Positions 26,225 through 37,860 are shown, numbered from the stretch's first letter. The stretch: 64,000 bases of DNA from Castor canadensis (GCF_047511655.1 NC_133397.1:11867501-11931500); one strand, 5' to 3'. Made by a program: numbers and translations. Notes: a model not told the origin generated them from the sequence alone.

Positions 26225-26600
26225 TAATTGAGTCAATTGTGGTCAATCTGTATGATAGAAGGCTAGACAGCCATTAAAAGCCCATTTTATAAAGAAATGT
26301 TTATGATGAAAGAAATGTTTATTATATGCTATATGAAAATAACACATTGCATGTCTGAAGACAAGGGAGATGGAAGGATAGATGGTGGATGAATGGAGAT
26401 AGAGACAATCAGAGGGAAAAGGGATGAAAAAGGAAATTACAGCAATATATGAATAGGATTTACCTTAGAGTGGGAGTTCCATGGATCAATTTTCTTTTCT
26501 TTTCTTTTAATTTTTTTAGTTCTACCCTGCCTCGTTCTAAAAGAAATTTAAAGTTGTTTACAAAACACATACAAGATAAAATTAAATTTTAAAATAAAGG
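26225..26600 (+). mobile_element. Old L1 3'-end/3'UTR-like fragment
   Basis: tgtatgatagaaggctagac, then agccattaaaag and a purine-rich stretch, resemble the terminal part of old mammalian L1 elements (the 'gcagccattaaaaa' segment). Weak but consistent along about 300 bp. Confidence 0.45.
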
Positions 26601-26999
26601 CAAGCAAGTGAGGAATGAATATAAGAAAAATAAGATATAGCCAGCAGGGCGGCTGTTATGTGTAATGCATTCTGTGAAGCCTGACGTATTAGATAGAGAT
26701 AAATCATAAATTCACCCCTAAGCTTTCTACTCACCAATACAGAAAAGGAGACACATTAGACTACCTGACTCATGAGGACAAAATAAAAACATTACAAACA
26801 AATTAACATCAATAAGCAACATCATCACATTTAAGAAAACAAGGAAGTCTTCCCATGATCCTCTGCTCAAGAGGCCATTATGGACAATGATGAATTGTGG
26901 GGGCAATGTTTATTGGTCTCTACAACCCAGCAAGCTGCCTACCCTGATTCCCAGTAGCTTCTATGTAAACTGAGGGCAGACTGCCAAAGGATAAGTAAA

Positions 27000-27210
27000 C
27001 ATAACAATAGCTGAATGTTGGATAGTTACCAACTCTCAGACTCTGTGCTAGGTGACTCACCTATGCTCCCTCACCTGATCCTCACAAGACTCTACAGAAT
27101 ATCATTATCATCCCTTATAAACCAAGATACAGGTTTGGAGAATAGCTCAAATTTAATTAGCTACCAACTGGTGGGGCCAGAATTCTGACCACATACCCAG
27201 CATAGTTCAC
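27000..27210 (-). repeat. MIR SINE relic, minus strand
   Basis: 'actctgtgctaggtgactca', 'acctgatcctcacaagactc', 'tatcattatcatcccttata' and 'ggggccagaattctgaccac' cover most of a MIR complement. Confidence 0.75.
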
Positions 27211-27596
27211 CATCAAGCTCTATTGCTCCCAGTTCAGAAAAAAATGCAATTTGCCCTACAAGCACACTGCCAAAATGCAGGTCAGGAAAAACAGCTTTAT
27301 GGGGAATCATGTTACACTTCATACTTTTCAGTATTTTACAAGATTTTGCCAATGATTATGCTTATTTTGAAATTAGCCACCCTTTTGAGAGCCCTGCTTT
27401 ACTTAAGTTCATTTGGCTCACTTGATTTCAAATTGATTTTGAAGAGTTCTTGAGGCCTGGCTTTCTCTCTACCTGATAGGGAATCTCCCTCATGTGAAAA
27501 GAAGTGACCTTGTCCTTACCACAAATCTTCCACAGTTCAAGACATAAAGCCCATCGTCAACATGCCATGTCTATGAACTTCAATCAATTCCCATCA

Positions 27597-27735
27597 CATT
27601 ACTGAGCCCTTATTATGAAGGAGGCTCCTCTTTCTCCATTATCTCACTAAATCCTAAACACATCCCCTTGAGTATAGGTTTTACTATACCCAATAAATAC
27701 AGGAAGATATCAAGTCCCTAGAGTTCAATGTGATG
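27597..27735 (-). repeat. MIR SINE relic, minus strand
   Basis: 'ttactgagcccttattatga', 'ttatctcactaaatcctaaa' and 'ggttttactatacccaataa' fit the MIR complement. Confidence 0.6.
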
Positions 27736-28189
27736 CTAAACTGTACAAAGCAACATTTATCAGAACTGGTAATGCCGATTGGAGATAAGTATTTCATAAG
27801 TTCATGTTTGGAGTATAAACAACAATAACCTTTATTCTCAGGGACACTTTTCCAAAGCATGTCAATAGTAGTGACAGTTGTGTATGGTCTTTGACACGTT
27901 CCACTTCAGTAGGTTATTCTAAGACAAGTATACATATAAATGAGTGCAAAATTTTCTGAGCAAAGGTGATACGTTTAGGCATCAAAGAATGTTGATAAGA
28001 CACATTTTCAAAAACAAGTTGATTTCTTAAATTGATATCTGTCTGAATAAAAATGTAGTAAGGAAATATATTGTCACAGTTTAATTTTTCCTTTTCCTGG
28101 TGGCACATACAATACCGGTGCATAACTCAATGTCATATCTGGTTCAATTAAACACAATATGGATATTTTTGCTTGTGAATAAAATATTC

Positions 28190-28490
28190 TTAGTGAATAA
28201 AATGTTTCCTACAACACTGCTTATAACTGGACAAGAATGCAAACCAAATGTCCAAAAGTCAGATTTCTTTAAATAAACTGCAATCTACCCTTATAATGAA
28301 ATAACATATCTCTGTGTAAAATCTATGTTATAAAATAATGTTTATGAACCTTAAAAATACTTTTGTTTTTGACATACTTAAAATGAGAAAATTGGGTTAC
28401 CAAACAATCTGTGTAACATGATCTCATTTCTTAAGCATTGTAACATGTGTAAGAAAAAACTAGAATATAAAGTTATACTCTGAACACTAA
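28190..28490 (+). mobile_element. Old L1/HAL1-type 3' fragment
   Basis: acactgcttataactggaca, then accaaatgtccaaaag and a stretch with 'aataaactgcaatctaccc', match the general pattern of the end of L1 ORF2 ('ataaactatggtacatcc'). Highly diverged. Confidence 0.5.
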
Positions 28491-31439
28491 CAGTAATTAT
28501 TTTGAATAGCAAGACAACACCAGTAGTTTCTATTTCTCCTTTTTTCCTATCCATATTTACAAAACAAATCTATAGTGAAAATATATTTCTTTGTGAGGAA
28601 AGAAAAATTTACAAATGAAGCAGACAAAATATATCAAAACCTCAATTTTGCATGTCTGTCTCTATGGGAGAAAAAAGCAGATATGAGTAAAAAGGCAGAT
28701 AAAAACCCTGTCAGAATATTCTCCTGCATTTACCTGTGACATTGATATGGATAGAACTAAAGATTCAAGCATCCATCTCACCAGGTAGGGGGATATAGAA
28801 GACACTCACGTACATGTGCAGCTAGCTGTCTCTTAGGAATACTGAACTAGGGATGCCAATAAAAGTAACAAAAAGCCTTTTCTCACTAATGCTTACATGT
28901 TAAAATTCAGAGCTATAGCTAAACAGGAATGTGAAAGCCACCTTTCACCCAAACCTCCCCCATCTTTGATTTCACAAGGACACACCTACTCCAACATGCC
29001 CAGCAGAAGTTTATCAGAGCTTTGATGCAAGCAGAAAGTATTTGGTAATCAGGGACAATTCTGTTCCCACATGAACAAATGTAGTTTGGACTTGTCATCA
29101 CTAAAAGGCCTCAAAGGAATAAAAGACATAAATGGGTATGATTTTAGCTCTAAATTGTTCTTAAAATATGTTCTGGCACATTTAATAGCCAAGGGAGCTA
29201 AATGTATGTCAGCACTTCTTCTGGAAAGCTGCTTACATGTATTACTGCATATAAAGATGGTTCCTGGCCTTTCATCTAAAATACCATCCTATAAAGTAAA
29301 TGTTTTCATTTGCCCCTTTGCTTCTCTCTAGTTTAGAGAAACTTTCATCCTTTCTTGCTAGTAATGTAAATGTATCAAGTCTCACCAGAAAACACAAATA
29401 TGACTATGTTATGCTGCAGTGACTTTCACATAATACCTGGTGGAAGCTCTCTACCCTTGTGTCAGCAAAAGGAGATAGGAGATAAATGGTGAGCTTCCAT
29501 ATGAAATGTCAGAGTCTTCAAGGCTTAAGAAGTCTAAACAGCCATTGCTCAAAGGGCCCTGGGGATATAAGTTTCCCTACACAATTTCCAGTACTCATTT
29601 GGATGATGTGCATGTCTCAATATATATTTTGCATTTTTTTTCTGCCCCAGTATCTTTGCACCATCTGCCCGCTCTACCAAAACTACCTTACTCTGCTAGT
29701 CTGTCTATAAAATGCTGCTTACTTCCTTAGATGTTTCTCATTCTGTGAAGCATTCAGTGAGCAAATCTCTTTCCACCTTCCCCAGCAAGGTTCTTCCTAT
29801 ACCTTACGGAGAATCCTACTCTTCCATGGTTACTCCTATCTATAATAATTGGTTGCATATATTGCTTATGCCAGACAGCAAGATTTTTGAGAGCCAAGTC
29901 GATGCTGTAACCATTTTTGATCCCAGTATTGGCACAGGTCTTTTCTCAAAAGTAAGGACCAAATCAAACTTAGTTTACCTAGATCAAAAGACTCTGTCAA
30001 GTTACCAGAGATAGTGAGGGGAAGAGAGAAGTGAGAAAAGGAAGAGTTGATGGAGACAGAGTGAGGGGTTGGAGAGGAGTGGGGTGAGAGGAGACTAGGA
30101 ACTAAAATGCTCAAGTGTGAGATGGTACCATCTTAAAATTTGATCTTTTGGTGGCCCAAATTTTATTATCATATTAATCTTTTATTAAGTTAGTGTCAAA
30201 AGTAGATGAGCAAATAGCATGATAGCATTAAATTTTGTATGTTTCTGGGAGAAAGTAGTACTGAGCAGTCTATAGACCGATATTGAATCAGTCCTACACT
30301 TCAAAGTCTGATAAAGGGTCTTAAGGCTTGCAAATCATTATTAGCCATCATTATATCTTTCACATACATTCGTTCATGTTTCATTCAAAATACTCAATGA
30401 TAATTCACTAAACTTGTTCCATTAAATAGGTAATGGGAGAGAAAAACATAAAACCGTTCCCTACTCAAAAACAAACACTTAGGAAACAAACTACACAGCA
30501 AATTTCTTTCCTGCAGTACCGCCCAGGTCTTTAAAATATTGTTATGCATATCTTGAATGTATAAGAGCATGCAGAATTGCAGAATTTCTCAAGTTCAAAT
30601 GACTTTAGCATCCCTTTCTGGTACTGCATCCTCTGGGACTAGTGTTCTTTGAAAGGATATTAGAAAATGAAATTCTACAAAGTGTAGTAGATATAATCCC
30701 TCCCTACTTATAAAGAAAGAGATGCCAAAGAAATGAAGTGAGGTGTTGTAAGGAGGAAAGGTGAACATTCAGAGTAAGCCAAGTATCAGAAGTATTTGTT
30801 CACTTTGATTCCCGGTCACTATGAATATAGTACTAATTAGGTCAAGCTTATTTTGGTTTAAATTAAATTTTATACTTCAGGAGTAAATGTGATGTTTTTG
30901 GACTCCAGAACCTTATATAAACAGATCTACATGTGCAGGTGGTCCCCAGACCGGCGCTAACATAACAGGCCAAACATTTGGGCTGAGGTGCAAGGCTAGA
31001 ATATTACGCATAATTGGAGCAGCTACCAGCCCATGTAGTAACACAAACTGCAAAATAACCTCCCCCAGAATAGGGACCACTGCCAAAAAGGGCATTTTGA
31101 TAGATTTTAATAGAAACACATGGTAATTTATCTATTTCTATATACTACCATAGATTATATTAATTAGATTATCAAATAGATTAGAAGAAAGAAAGATATT
31201 GCAACTTAAGTTAACTTCTTTTGCCCATCAATATCACTGGAAATGAAAATATCTCATCACAGTCCTTCTCACACAATAATAAAGTCATAAAACATAAAAG
31301 AACTTGAAGGCATAACTTCCTCTTTAGCTTATCTTTGTTTCTTCTTCATGACCATGTCACTATAGATTTGCATAGTCTATTTTCCTCACTGCTCAAGGCA
31401 CACCAGAAGCCTTATCAGTGTCAGAAACCAGCAATATTT

Positions 31440-31520
31440 TAGGAAAAGTGCTAGAGTAGGGACGAAGAGCCTTGTCTGTAGCCAACTACTTATATGACCT
31501 TAGGTAAGTCCTTTCTTTTC
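31440..31520 (+). repeat. MIR SINE relic, partial
   Basis: 'actacttatatgaccttagg' then 'taagtcctttc' is the MIR core only. Confidence 0.55.
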
Positions 31521-31529
31521 AAAACCTTG

Positions 31530-31830
31530 GCTGTTCTAAATGTAAGCTGTCTTGTATGGTAACCACGTGGCTACCTGAGTATGTGAAATGTAGCTAGTCT
31601 GAACTGAGGTATGTTATAAGTATAAAACACATACCAAATTTGAATTTTAATATTAAAATATTAATAGTTCTTTAAGAATTTTATATTATATACACATAGG
31701 AATGATAATATTCTATTTGTATTGAGTTGATTAAAATGAACTTACCCCATTTCTTTTTCCTTTTTTTTTAAAGTAACTCTTAGAAAATTTAAAATTACAG
31801 ATGTGATTTGCTTTATAGTCCTTTGGGCAA
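31530..31830 (+). mobile_element. hAT-type non-autonomous transposon relic
   Basis: Contains 'tggtaaccacgtggctacct', 'gaaatgtagctagtctgaac', 'tataaaacacataccaaatt' and 'aaaatttaaaattacagatg', a combination typical of a MER-class element in mammals. Terminal inverted repeats are decayed. Confidence 0.6.
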
Positions 31831-32067
31831 TGTCTCTCTGATCTACCAAATAAGATGATTGTTTCAGTTCACTCCATCTCTAGTCTTTCCACAGAATGTT
31901 TGAAGGAGAATGAAGTTGTAGAGGTTCTGAGGCATAAATGTTATGAATAGTACCAGACAAGATAATGTTCCAGATAAGACTCTGAGTATTCAAAAATACA
32001 AAACACTCTGTAGCAAGAGGGAATAAGGGAGTACTAACTAGGAAGAAGAATAAGAGCTTTCACAATG

Positions 32068-32408
32068 TTGTTACAGGCTGATGACAAAAATACCTAAGAT
32101 AATCAATTTAAAAGAAGGAAGGTTTTATTTTAACTCAGGGTTTTGGAGGTTTCAGTCCATGCTCATCTGGACCCATTGCCTTTAAGTCTGTGACAAGGCA
32201 GAACATCAGGATGGGAGCACATAGAAAGGAAGCTGCTCACCTCACAGTGTCTGGGAAGCAAAGAAAGACAGAAGAGATCTGGGGTCCCAAGATCCCACTG
32301 AAGGGTACTACCTAGTGACCTAACTTCCTCCTATTAGGCCCACCTCTTAAAGATTCCACCACCTCCTGATAGCACCTTGGGAGACATTTATCCAAACTAT
32401 AATACCTC
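32068..32408 (-). mobile_element. MaLR-like LTR, minus strand
   Basis: Complement reading shows 'gtttcagtccatgctcatct', 'aggcagaacatcaggatggg', 'ctgctcacctcacagtgtct', 'aggcccacctcttaaagatt' and 'ccaccacctcctgatagcac', a pattern of a common mammalian LTR. Exact subfamily not determined. Confidence 0.7.
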
Positions 32409-33391
32409 ATATTGATATATTTGACAAATTTTATTTATTTTGTTTCTGTACTTTGCTTCTATAAACAGCTATGCCTTGTTCGGAGTATGGGGAGTAGCGG
32501 AATCAGAAAAGACAAATGTTATTAAGGAAGGGGAAGCAGAGGAAAAAATCGTGGCTCTCTCCCTTATACTTCAGTCTTTCAATTTCTCACCCTTCTTCCT
32601 CAAATCCCGTTCTAAGCCTCTTGGACAGGCACTGAACAAAGGGCTTCATGGAAAAAAACAATGTTGGGAAGAACTGTTGAAATAAATAGTATTTTAGCTT
32701 GGTGAAGACTGTTCTGCTTCAGTAGGAGAATCCTTCTTATGACCTTTCCCTTTGAAAAAAAGGTAAAGGAAATTACAATCTCTTAAGAGTACTCTGAAAA
32801 AGAAAACACCCAGACAAGGAAGCTATGTTGCATAGTTGATCACCACATAATTATGGGGAAAAGACTTTGGATTCCTGGCATAATTTCAGCAAAGTTCAAA
32901 CAAGGAGCGATGAGAAATTCATTGACTAGCATCTTAAATCTGACTTCTAGAGAGACCTGTGTAGAATGGGAATGAGGAAATCCTGTGAAATTACAAAATG
33001 AGTCTCAGTATGAGCCTTCTGAAGAATACTCATGACAGAGGAAACATCAGAGATCATTTGCTAGTGTTCCCCAAAAGGAGAAGTTCTTATTAGCATTACA
33101 GTTGGTAAAATCCTTCAGTAGGTGCAAAGTCTGATAGCAGGCTTTCCAACTGCATTTGACACTTTGCCAGTCAATGGTGACAACCAAAAATACCTTCATA
33201 GCTTTCAAAAGCTCCTAGGAAAGCAGCACTATCCCCTTCCTGTCCTCTCTTAAGAACCGCTAACACTGTGCCTCCTCCTGTGGTCCCACTCCATTTTTAC
33301 AGATAAGATGAAGTCAGGCCCAGATTTAAAAAAAAAAAAAAAAAACAGTGATTCTGAACAGTCTTTGAATTGCTTGGTGGTAGAGTTTGGC
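32409..33391. other. Intergenic DNA
   Basis: No gene or clear repeat before the compound L1 insertion, apart from an A homopolymer. Confidence 0.55.
33328..33345 (+). repeat. A homopolymer
   Basis: Run of about 18 A, 45 bp upstream of the compound L1 target site. Confidence 0.85.
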
Positions 33392-33407
33392 TAAAATCCA
33401 AGCTTTA
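33392..33407 (+). repeat. Left target-site duplication of the compound L1 insertion
   Basis: taaaatccaagcttta, 16 bp, perfect match to 34541-34556. The target reads CT|AAAA, a permitted L1 endonuclease site. Confidence 0.93.
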
Positions 33408-34254
33408 CTAAACATTGATCTACCATTTGATCCAGCAATACCACTCTTGGGGATATATCCAAAAGACTGTGACACAGGTTACTCCAGAGGCACCTGCACA
33501 CCCATGTTTATTGCGGCACTATTCACAATAGCCAAGTTATGGAAACAGCCAAGATGCCCCACCACTGATGAATGGATTAAGAAAATGTGGTATCTATACA
33601 CAATGGAATTTTATGCAGCCATGAAGAAGGACGAAATGTTATCATTCGCTGGTAAATGGATGGAATTGGAGAACATCATTCTGAATGAGGTTAGCCTGGC
33701 CCAAAAGACCAAAAATCGTATGTTCTCCCTCATATGTGGACATTAGATCAAGGGCAAACACAACAAGGGGATTGGACTTTGAGCACATGATAAAAGCGAG
33801 AGCACACAAGGGAGGGGTGGAGGATAGGTAAGACACCTAAAAAACTAGCTAGCATTTGTTGCCCTCAACGCAGAGAAACTAAAGCAGATACCTTAAAAGC
33901 AACTGAGGCCAATAGGAAAAGGGGAACAGGTACTAGAGAAAAGGTTAGTTCAAGAAGAATTAACCTAGAAGGTAACACACATGCACAGGAAATCAATGTG
34001 AGTCAATGCCCGGTATAGCTATCCTTATCTCAACCAGCAAAAACCCTTGTTCCTTCCTATTATTGCTTATACTCTCTCTACAACAAAATTAGAAATAAGG
34101 GCAAAATAGTTTCTGCTGGGTATTGGGGGGGAGAGGGAGGGGTCGGAGTGGGTGATAAGGGAGGGGGTAGGGGCAGGGGGGAGAAATGAACTAAGCCTTG
34201 TATGCACATATGAATAATAAAAGAAAAAGAAAAAAAACTCAGCAAAAAAAAAAA
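33408..34254 (+). mobile_element. Young 5'-truncated L1, first unit of a compound insertion
   Basis: L1 3' end with the last ~112 codons of ORF2 still open up to TAG at 33744-33746 (ending SLICGH), followed by a 3'UTR of about 470 bp with a G-rich tract (34125-34183), the ending tgtatgcacatatgaataat and an A-rich tail interrupted by CTCAGC. The intact reading frame and perfect flanking duplication suggest a recent insertion. It shares its 3'UTR type with the copy at 36359. Confidence 0.93.
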
Positions 34255-34540
34255 GAATTAACCTAGAAGGTAATATACATGCAAAGGAAATCAATGTGAG
34301 TCAATGCCCTGTATAGCTATCCTTATCTCAACCAGCAAAAACCCTTGTTCCTTCCTATTATTGCTTATATTCTCTCTTCAACAAAACTAGAGATAAGGGC
34401 AAAATAGGTTCTGCTGGGTATTGAGGGGGTGGGGGGAGAGGGAGGGGGCGGAGTGGGTGGTAAGGGAGGGGTGGGGACATGGGGGAGAAATGACCTAAGC
34501 CTTGTATGCACATATGAATAATAAAACAATAAAAAATAAA
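34255..34540 (+). mobile_element. Second L1 3'UTR unit in the compound insertion
   Basis: This repeats the 3'UTR from GAATTAACCTAGAAGG (equivalent to 33957 onward in the first unit) through the G-rich tract (34423-34486) to its own A-rich tail. It has several base differences from the first unit, for example atatacatgcaaagg versus acacacatgcacagg, so it is not an identical duplicate. No duplication separates the two units apart from A-rich sequence, and the only clear target-site duplication encloses both. Confidence 0.9.
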
Positions 34541-34556
34541 TAAAATCCAAGCTTTA
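34541..34556 (+). repeat. Right target-site duplication of the compound L1 insertion
   Basis: Perfect second copy of the 16-bp target site, directly after the second A-rich tail. Confidence 0.93.
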
Positions 34557-36099
34557 TAATTCCATTACATACTGTTTTAGGTTTGGTAACAAAAATAGCA
34601 CAGACTCATAATACATCTTGGAGTCACCATAATGACTATCTAGAGGGTCTTGCATTACAACTGGACCATGGTGAAGAAATTTCCAATGCTCGCTTTATCT
34701 GTGGTCTAAATATCTGTGGTTCCAGGTGATGGAGATCAAAAGTTTATTTGTCATGTTCAAAAGCTGTTTTGAAATTTTCAAAAAAAGAAAAGCAAAGTAC
34801 AATATGATGACGCTCTAAGAAAATTACAATTTTACATATTAAAAATGTATTAGACAATAGTTAATCACTGTATCAACTTAACCTTGAAGTCTGAATCAAC
34901 TTTGGCTTAGCACTGGATGAATGAAGTTTTGCTCAATTGTGACTGTCAGTTAGACTAGCCTCAAAAAGATCCTAAAGTAGATCCTGCCACAAAAAGCAGA
35001 ATAAAAGATAACCAATGATTTAGCTTTACTAATTTACAGGAGTTCCAGACAATATTGGGGGTATTGCAGAATGAGTTATACTCACTACATGAGGAAATTT
35101 TAAATGGTAACTTTGGTTATAAAATTTGATTTACTGCAAATTGATTTAAGAAGTATATGGAAGGAAAGTAAGTCTCAAAAGTAAAAAGGAAACCTCATGA
35201 GGGAGTCAGAAAAATGACAATTTAGCTATCACTTAATCCAACTCCTTCATTTTATAAACTGGGACATTGAGGCCCAGGCTGGGAAATTAAATTGCCTTCC
35301 CTCAAAAAAAAAATAATGCTAACAACCTGTCACAGACTTGGAGCAGTATTGCAATTAAGAAATAAATCTTAAAGGAATCAGAAAATAAAAATCATTGTTT
35401 TCCTCCAAGAAATGTTTAGTAGCTTAATTTGTTTCCTTTGTTATTTGGAATGTTTTAAGATCACTGGTGAAACGGGTGCTGTTTGTTGTCCAATCTTCCT
35501 CCTAAAAAAGTGGAAGATGAAAGAAATTTAAATCTCTTCCAAATACGGAAATTAATAAAATCAGCTCTGCCACTGATCCAATTGAACCATTCATACTATT
35601 TAAAAATATTATGTGTTTTGTTGTTGATGTAGAAATATCCACTTTCCTGCATAGTGACCTTTAGGAGGGTGTCAAATCTTGATTGCCCTCCTAAAGTGAT
35701 TTTTTGGTTAGTTGGTTGGTTGCTTGGTTGGATAGTTGGACTCTTCCCAACTAAGCACGCCTAACATTTTGAGGTAAAAATGTTGAATCTCCATCTCCAG
35801 TAAATTTAAAAATATTTTTTGACAATTTTTGTTTCTAATTACACAGTAATTATTCCAACAAAAACAATTCATCATAAAAGCCAGTTAAATTAAAACAAAC
35901 ATATATTCCAAAGAATCAGAGAAGCAATGAGCAATAAAGATTGTGAAACTCCAGAGAAGGAAGTCCTTTGCAAAGCTGCATTGAGGACTTTCACCTGTTG
36001 CCAGGGGGCTGGCCAATCCTGGTTGTGAACTGAAGGCTGAGAACCTTGACCAGCCACTCAATCAAATGTAATGAGCATGTAATTATGCAGTACTGCATA
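34557..36099. other. Intergenic DNA
   Basis: AT-rich, one MIR relic, a short (TTGG)n-like run at about 35706-35735. No gene. Confidence 0.55.
35225..35350 (-). repeat. MIR SINE relic, minus strand
   Basis: 'cttcattttataaactggga' and 'cattgaggcccaggctggga' fit the MIR complement. Confidence 0.55.
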
Positions 36100-36358
36100 C
36101 AAAACCTAAAAGAGGAAAGACTGAACAGAAGCAGAGTTAAGAGAACTGGAGATAGCAGATAATGTTTTAAAATTAGCATGATGAAATATTTTGAAAAAAG
36201 GAAAGGAAAGGACAGCCAAAATAGAATAAAAGAGCTTTCATCAGTAGTTACAATTAATAAAAATAATTTTGAAGAGTAACATAAAGAAATAATAAACAAA
36301 ATTAAGAAGTCAATGGGAGGGTTTCATGGCATATTGGACACACTAAAAGAACCTGTGA
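36100..36358 (+). mobile_element. Old L1/HAL1-type fragment, left part (interrupted)
   Basis: A-rich sequence resembling an old L1 ORF1-type region, for example aagaagtcaatgggagggtt followed by a phrase like the ORF1 'derived from one peptide to the next' coiled-coil segment. It continues at 37135 on the other side of a younger L1. Strongly diverged, so the start is approximate. Confidence 0.5.
36345..36358 (+). repeat. Left target-site duplication of nested L1
   Basis: aaaagaacctgtga, perfect match to 37121-37134. Confidence 0.9.
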
Positions 36359-37120
36359 GGTTACTCCAGAGGCACCTGCACACCCATGTTTACTGCAGCA
36401 CTATTCACAATAGCCAAGTTATGGAAACAGCCAAGATGCCCCACCACTGACGAATGGATTAAGAAAATGTGGTATCTATACACAATGGAATTTTATGCAA
36501 CCATGAAGAAGAATGAAATGTTATCATTCACTGGTAAATGGATGGAATTGGAGAACATCATTCTGAGTGAGGTTACCCTGGCCCAAAAGACCAAAAATCG
36601 TATGTTCTCCTTCATATGTGGACATTAGATCAAGGGCAAACACAACAAGGGGATTGGACTATGAGCACATGATAAAAGCGAGAGCATACAAGGGAGGGGT
36701 GAGGATAGGTATGACACCTGAAAAACTAGCTAGCATTTGTTTCCCTTAACGCAGAGAAACTAAAGCAGATACCTTAAAAGCAACTGAGGCCAATAGGAAA
36801 AGGGGACTAGGACCTAGAGAAAAGGTTAGATCAAAAAGAATTAACTTAGAAGGTAACACACACGCACAGGAGATTAATGTGAGTCAACTCCCTGTATAGC
36901 TATCTTTATCTCAACCAGCAAAAACCCTTGTTCCTTCCTATTATTGCTTATACTCTCTCTACAACAAAATTAGAAATAAGGGCAAAATAGTTTCTGCTGG
37001 GTATTGATTAGGTGGGGGGGAGAGGGAGGGGGCGGAGTGGGTGGTAAAGGAGGGGGTGGGGGCAGGGGGGAGAAATGACCCAAGCCTTGTATGCACATAT
37101 GAATAATAAAATTTAAAAAA
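36359..37120 (+). mobile_element. Young 5'-truncated L1 (3' end), nested in an older L1
   Basis: The insertion begins within ORF2 (GTTACTCCAGAGGCACC) and runs through an open ORF2 C-terminus to TAG at 36626-36628, then a 3'UTR of about 490 bp with a G-rich tract (37011-37071) and an A-rich tail. A 14-bp perfect direct repeat (aaaagaacctgtga) flanks it at 36345-36358 and 37121-37134. The target context CT|AAAA fits L1 endonuclease. Confidence 0.93.
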
Positions 37121-37134
37121 AAAAGAACCTGTGA
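37121..37134 (+). repeat. Right target-site duplication of nested L1
   Basis: Second copy of aaaagaacctgtga; its first A residues merge with the L1 tail. Confidence 0.9.
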
Positions 37135-37400
37135 ACAAAAAGATTAGTTAATAGAAAATATTCAAATGTAATTTAGATAGGAGTAATTAGAAGTAAAAAG
37201 GTCACCAGAATAATGTACAATGGACTCATGACATACAGTCTATTTGTAGATAATCAGATTACATATGCAAAAAGTACAAAGACTGTAATTCTTTAGAATT
37301 AACTAATTTAACAAGACTACTAGGTATGTTTTATTTTCTAAAAATCAAATGTATTTCTATATATTAGCAAGAAATGATCAAAATATTAAATTTCAAAACT
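37135..37400 (+). mobile_element. Old L1 fragment, right part
   Basis: Continues the element broken by the young L1. The phrase aaaatcaaatgtatttctat, followed by atattagcaa, matches a conserved part of L1 ORF2 downstream of the reverse transcriptase motif. Many stops; coordinates approximate. Confidence 0.5.
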
Positions 37401-37734
37401 TTTTAAATGTTCTCAACACTCTCTCATAGGAACTTTCCTCTCTCATGAAGGAAAGTTCTTAAGTCATCCAAGGAAAGGCTAAGTCAGAGTTCCAATGCTG
37501 AGGATTTAATTGGGACAATGAATTTCCTGGAGTGAGAGAAGAAGGAAAATACAGAGATCCAAACAAAAATTCCATTATTCCAAACTGGGGAAGGATCACG
37601 TCTCTCCAGCCTTCCGTGCTATCCTTCTGTTATGGTCCTCATTAAAACCCATCTTTCCCGAGCATTCAGTAATTTCTGCTTTTTTTCCCCTGAATAACAG
37701 CAACCACACTTTAGTGTAACTGTCTGCCCATTAA

Positions 37735-37860
37735 TCCTTCTCTGGCAGTGGGCTATGATCTACCTGAAACTATCATTATGTCTCCTTTGTGTCTATGTGG
37801 CCAGGACATAGCACAAATGCTTATAAATATTTGCCAGATAAATGGATGAAGAAATGATGA
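37735..37860 (+). repeat. L2 3'-end relic
   Basis: 'gtctatgtggccaggacata' followed by 'aatatttgccagataaatgg' fits the L2 terminus. Confidence 0.55.

Larger units (their letters stand above)
25351..31439. other. Intergenic DNA
   Basis: Contains the listed old L1 and MIR relics. Frames of 60-100 codons at 29.0-30.1 kb overlap one another in several frames and show no protein family. A CpG-bearing patch at 30915-31110 is unassigned. Confidence 0.5.

Noticed and set aside
29486..30114. Cluster of overlapping 74-100-codon frames
   Set aside because: Frames overlap in different phases and strands, with no family match and no splice pattern linking them.
35991..36299. 102-codon minus-strand hydrophobic frame
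   Set aside because: Antisense of an A-rich old L1 fragment; Phe/Leu/Ser-rich from T-rich codons, not a membrane protein gene.
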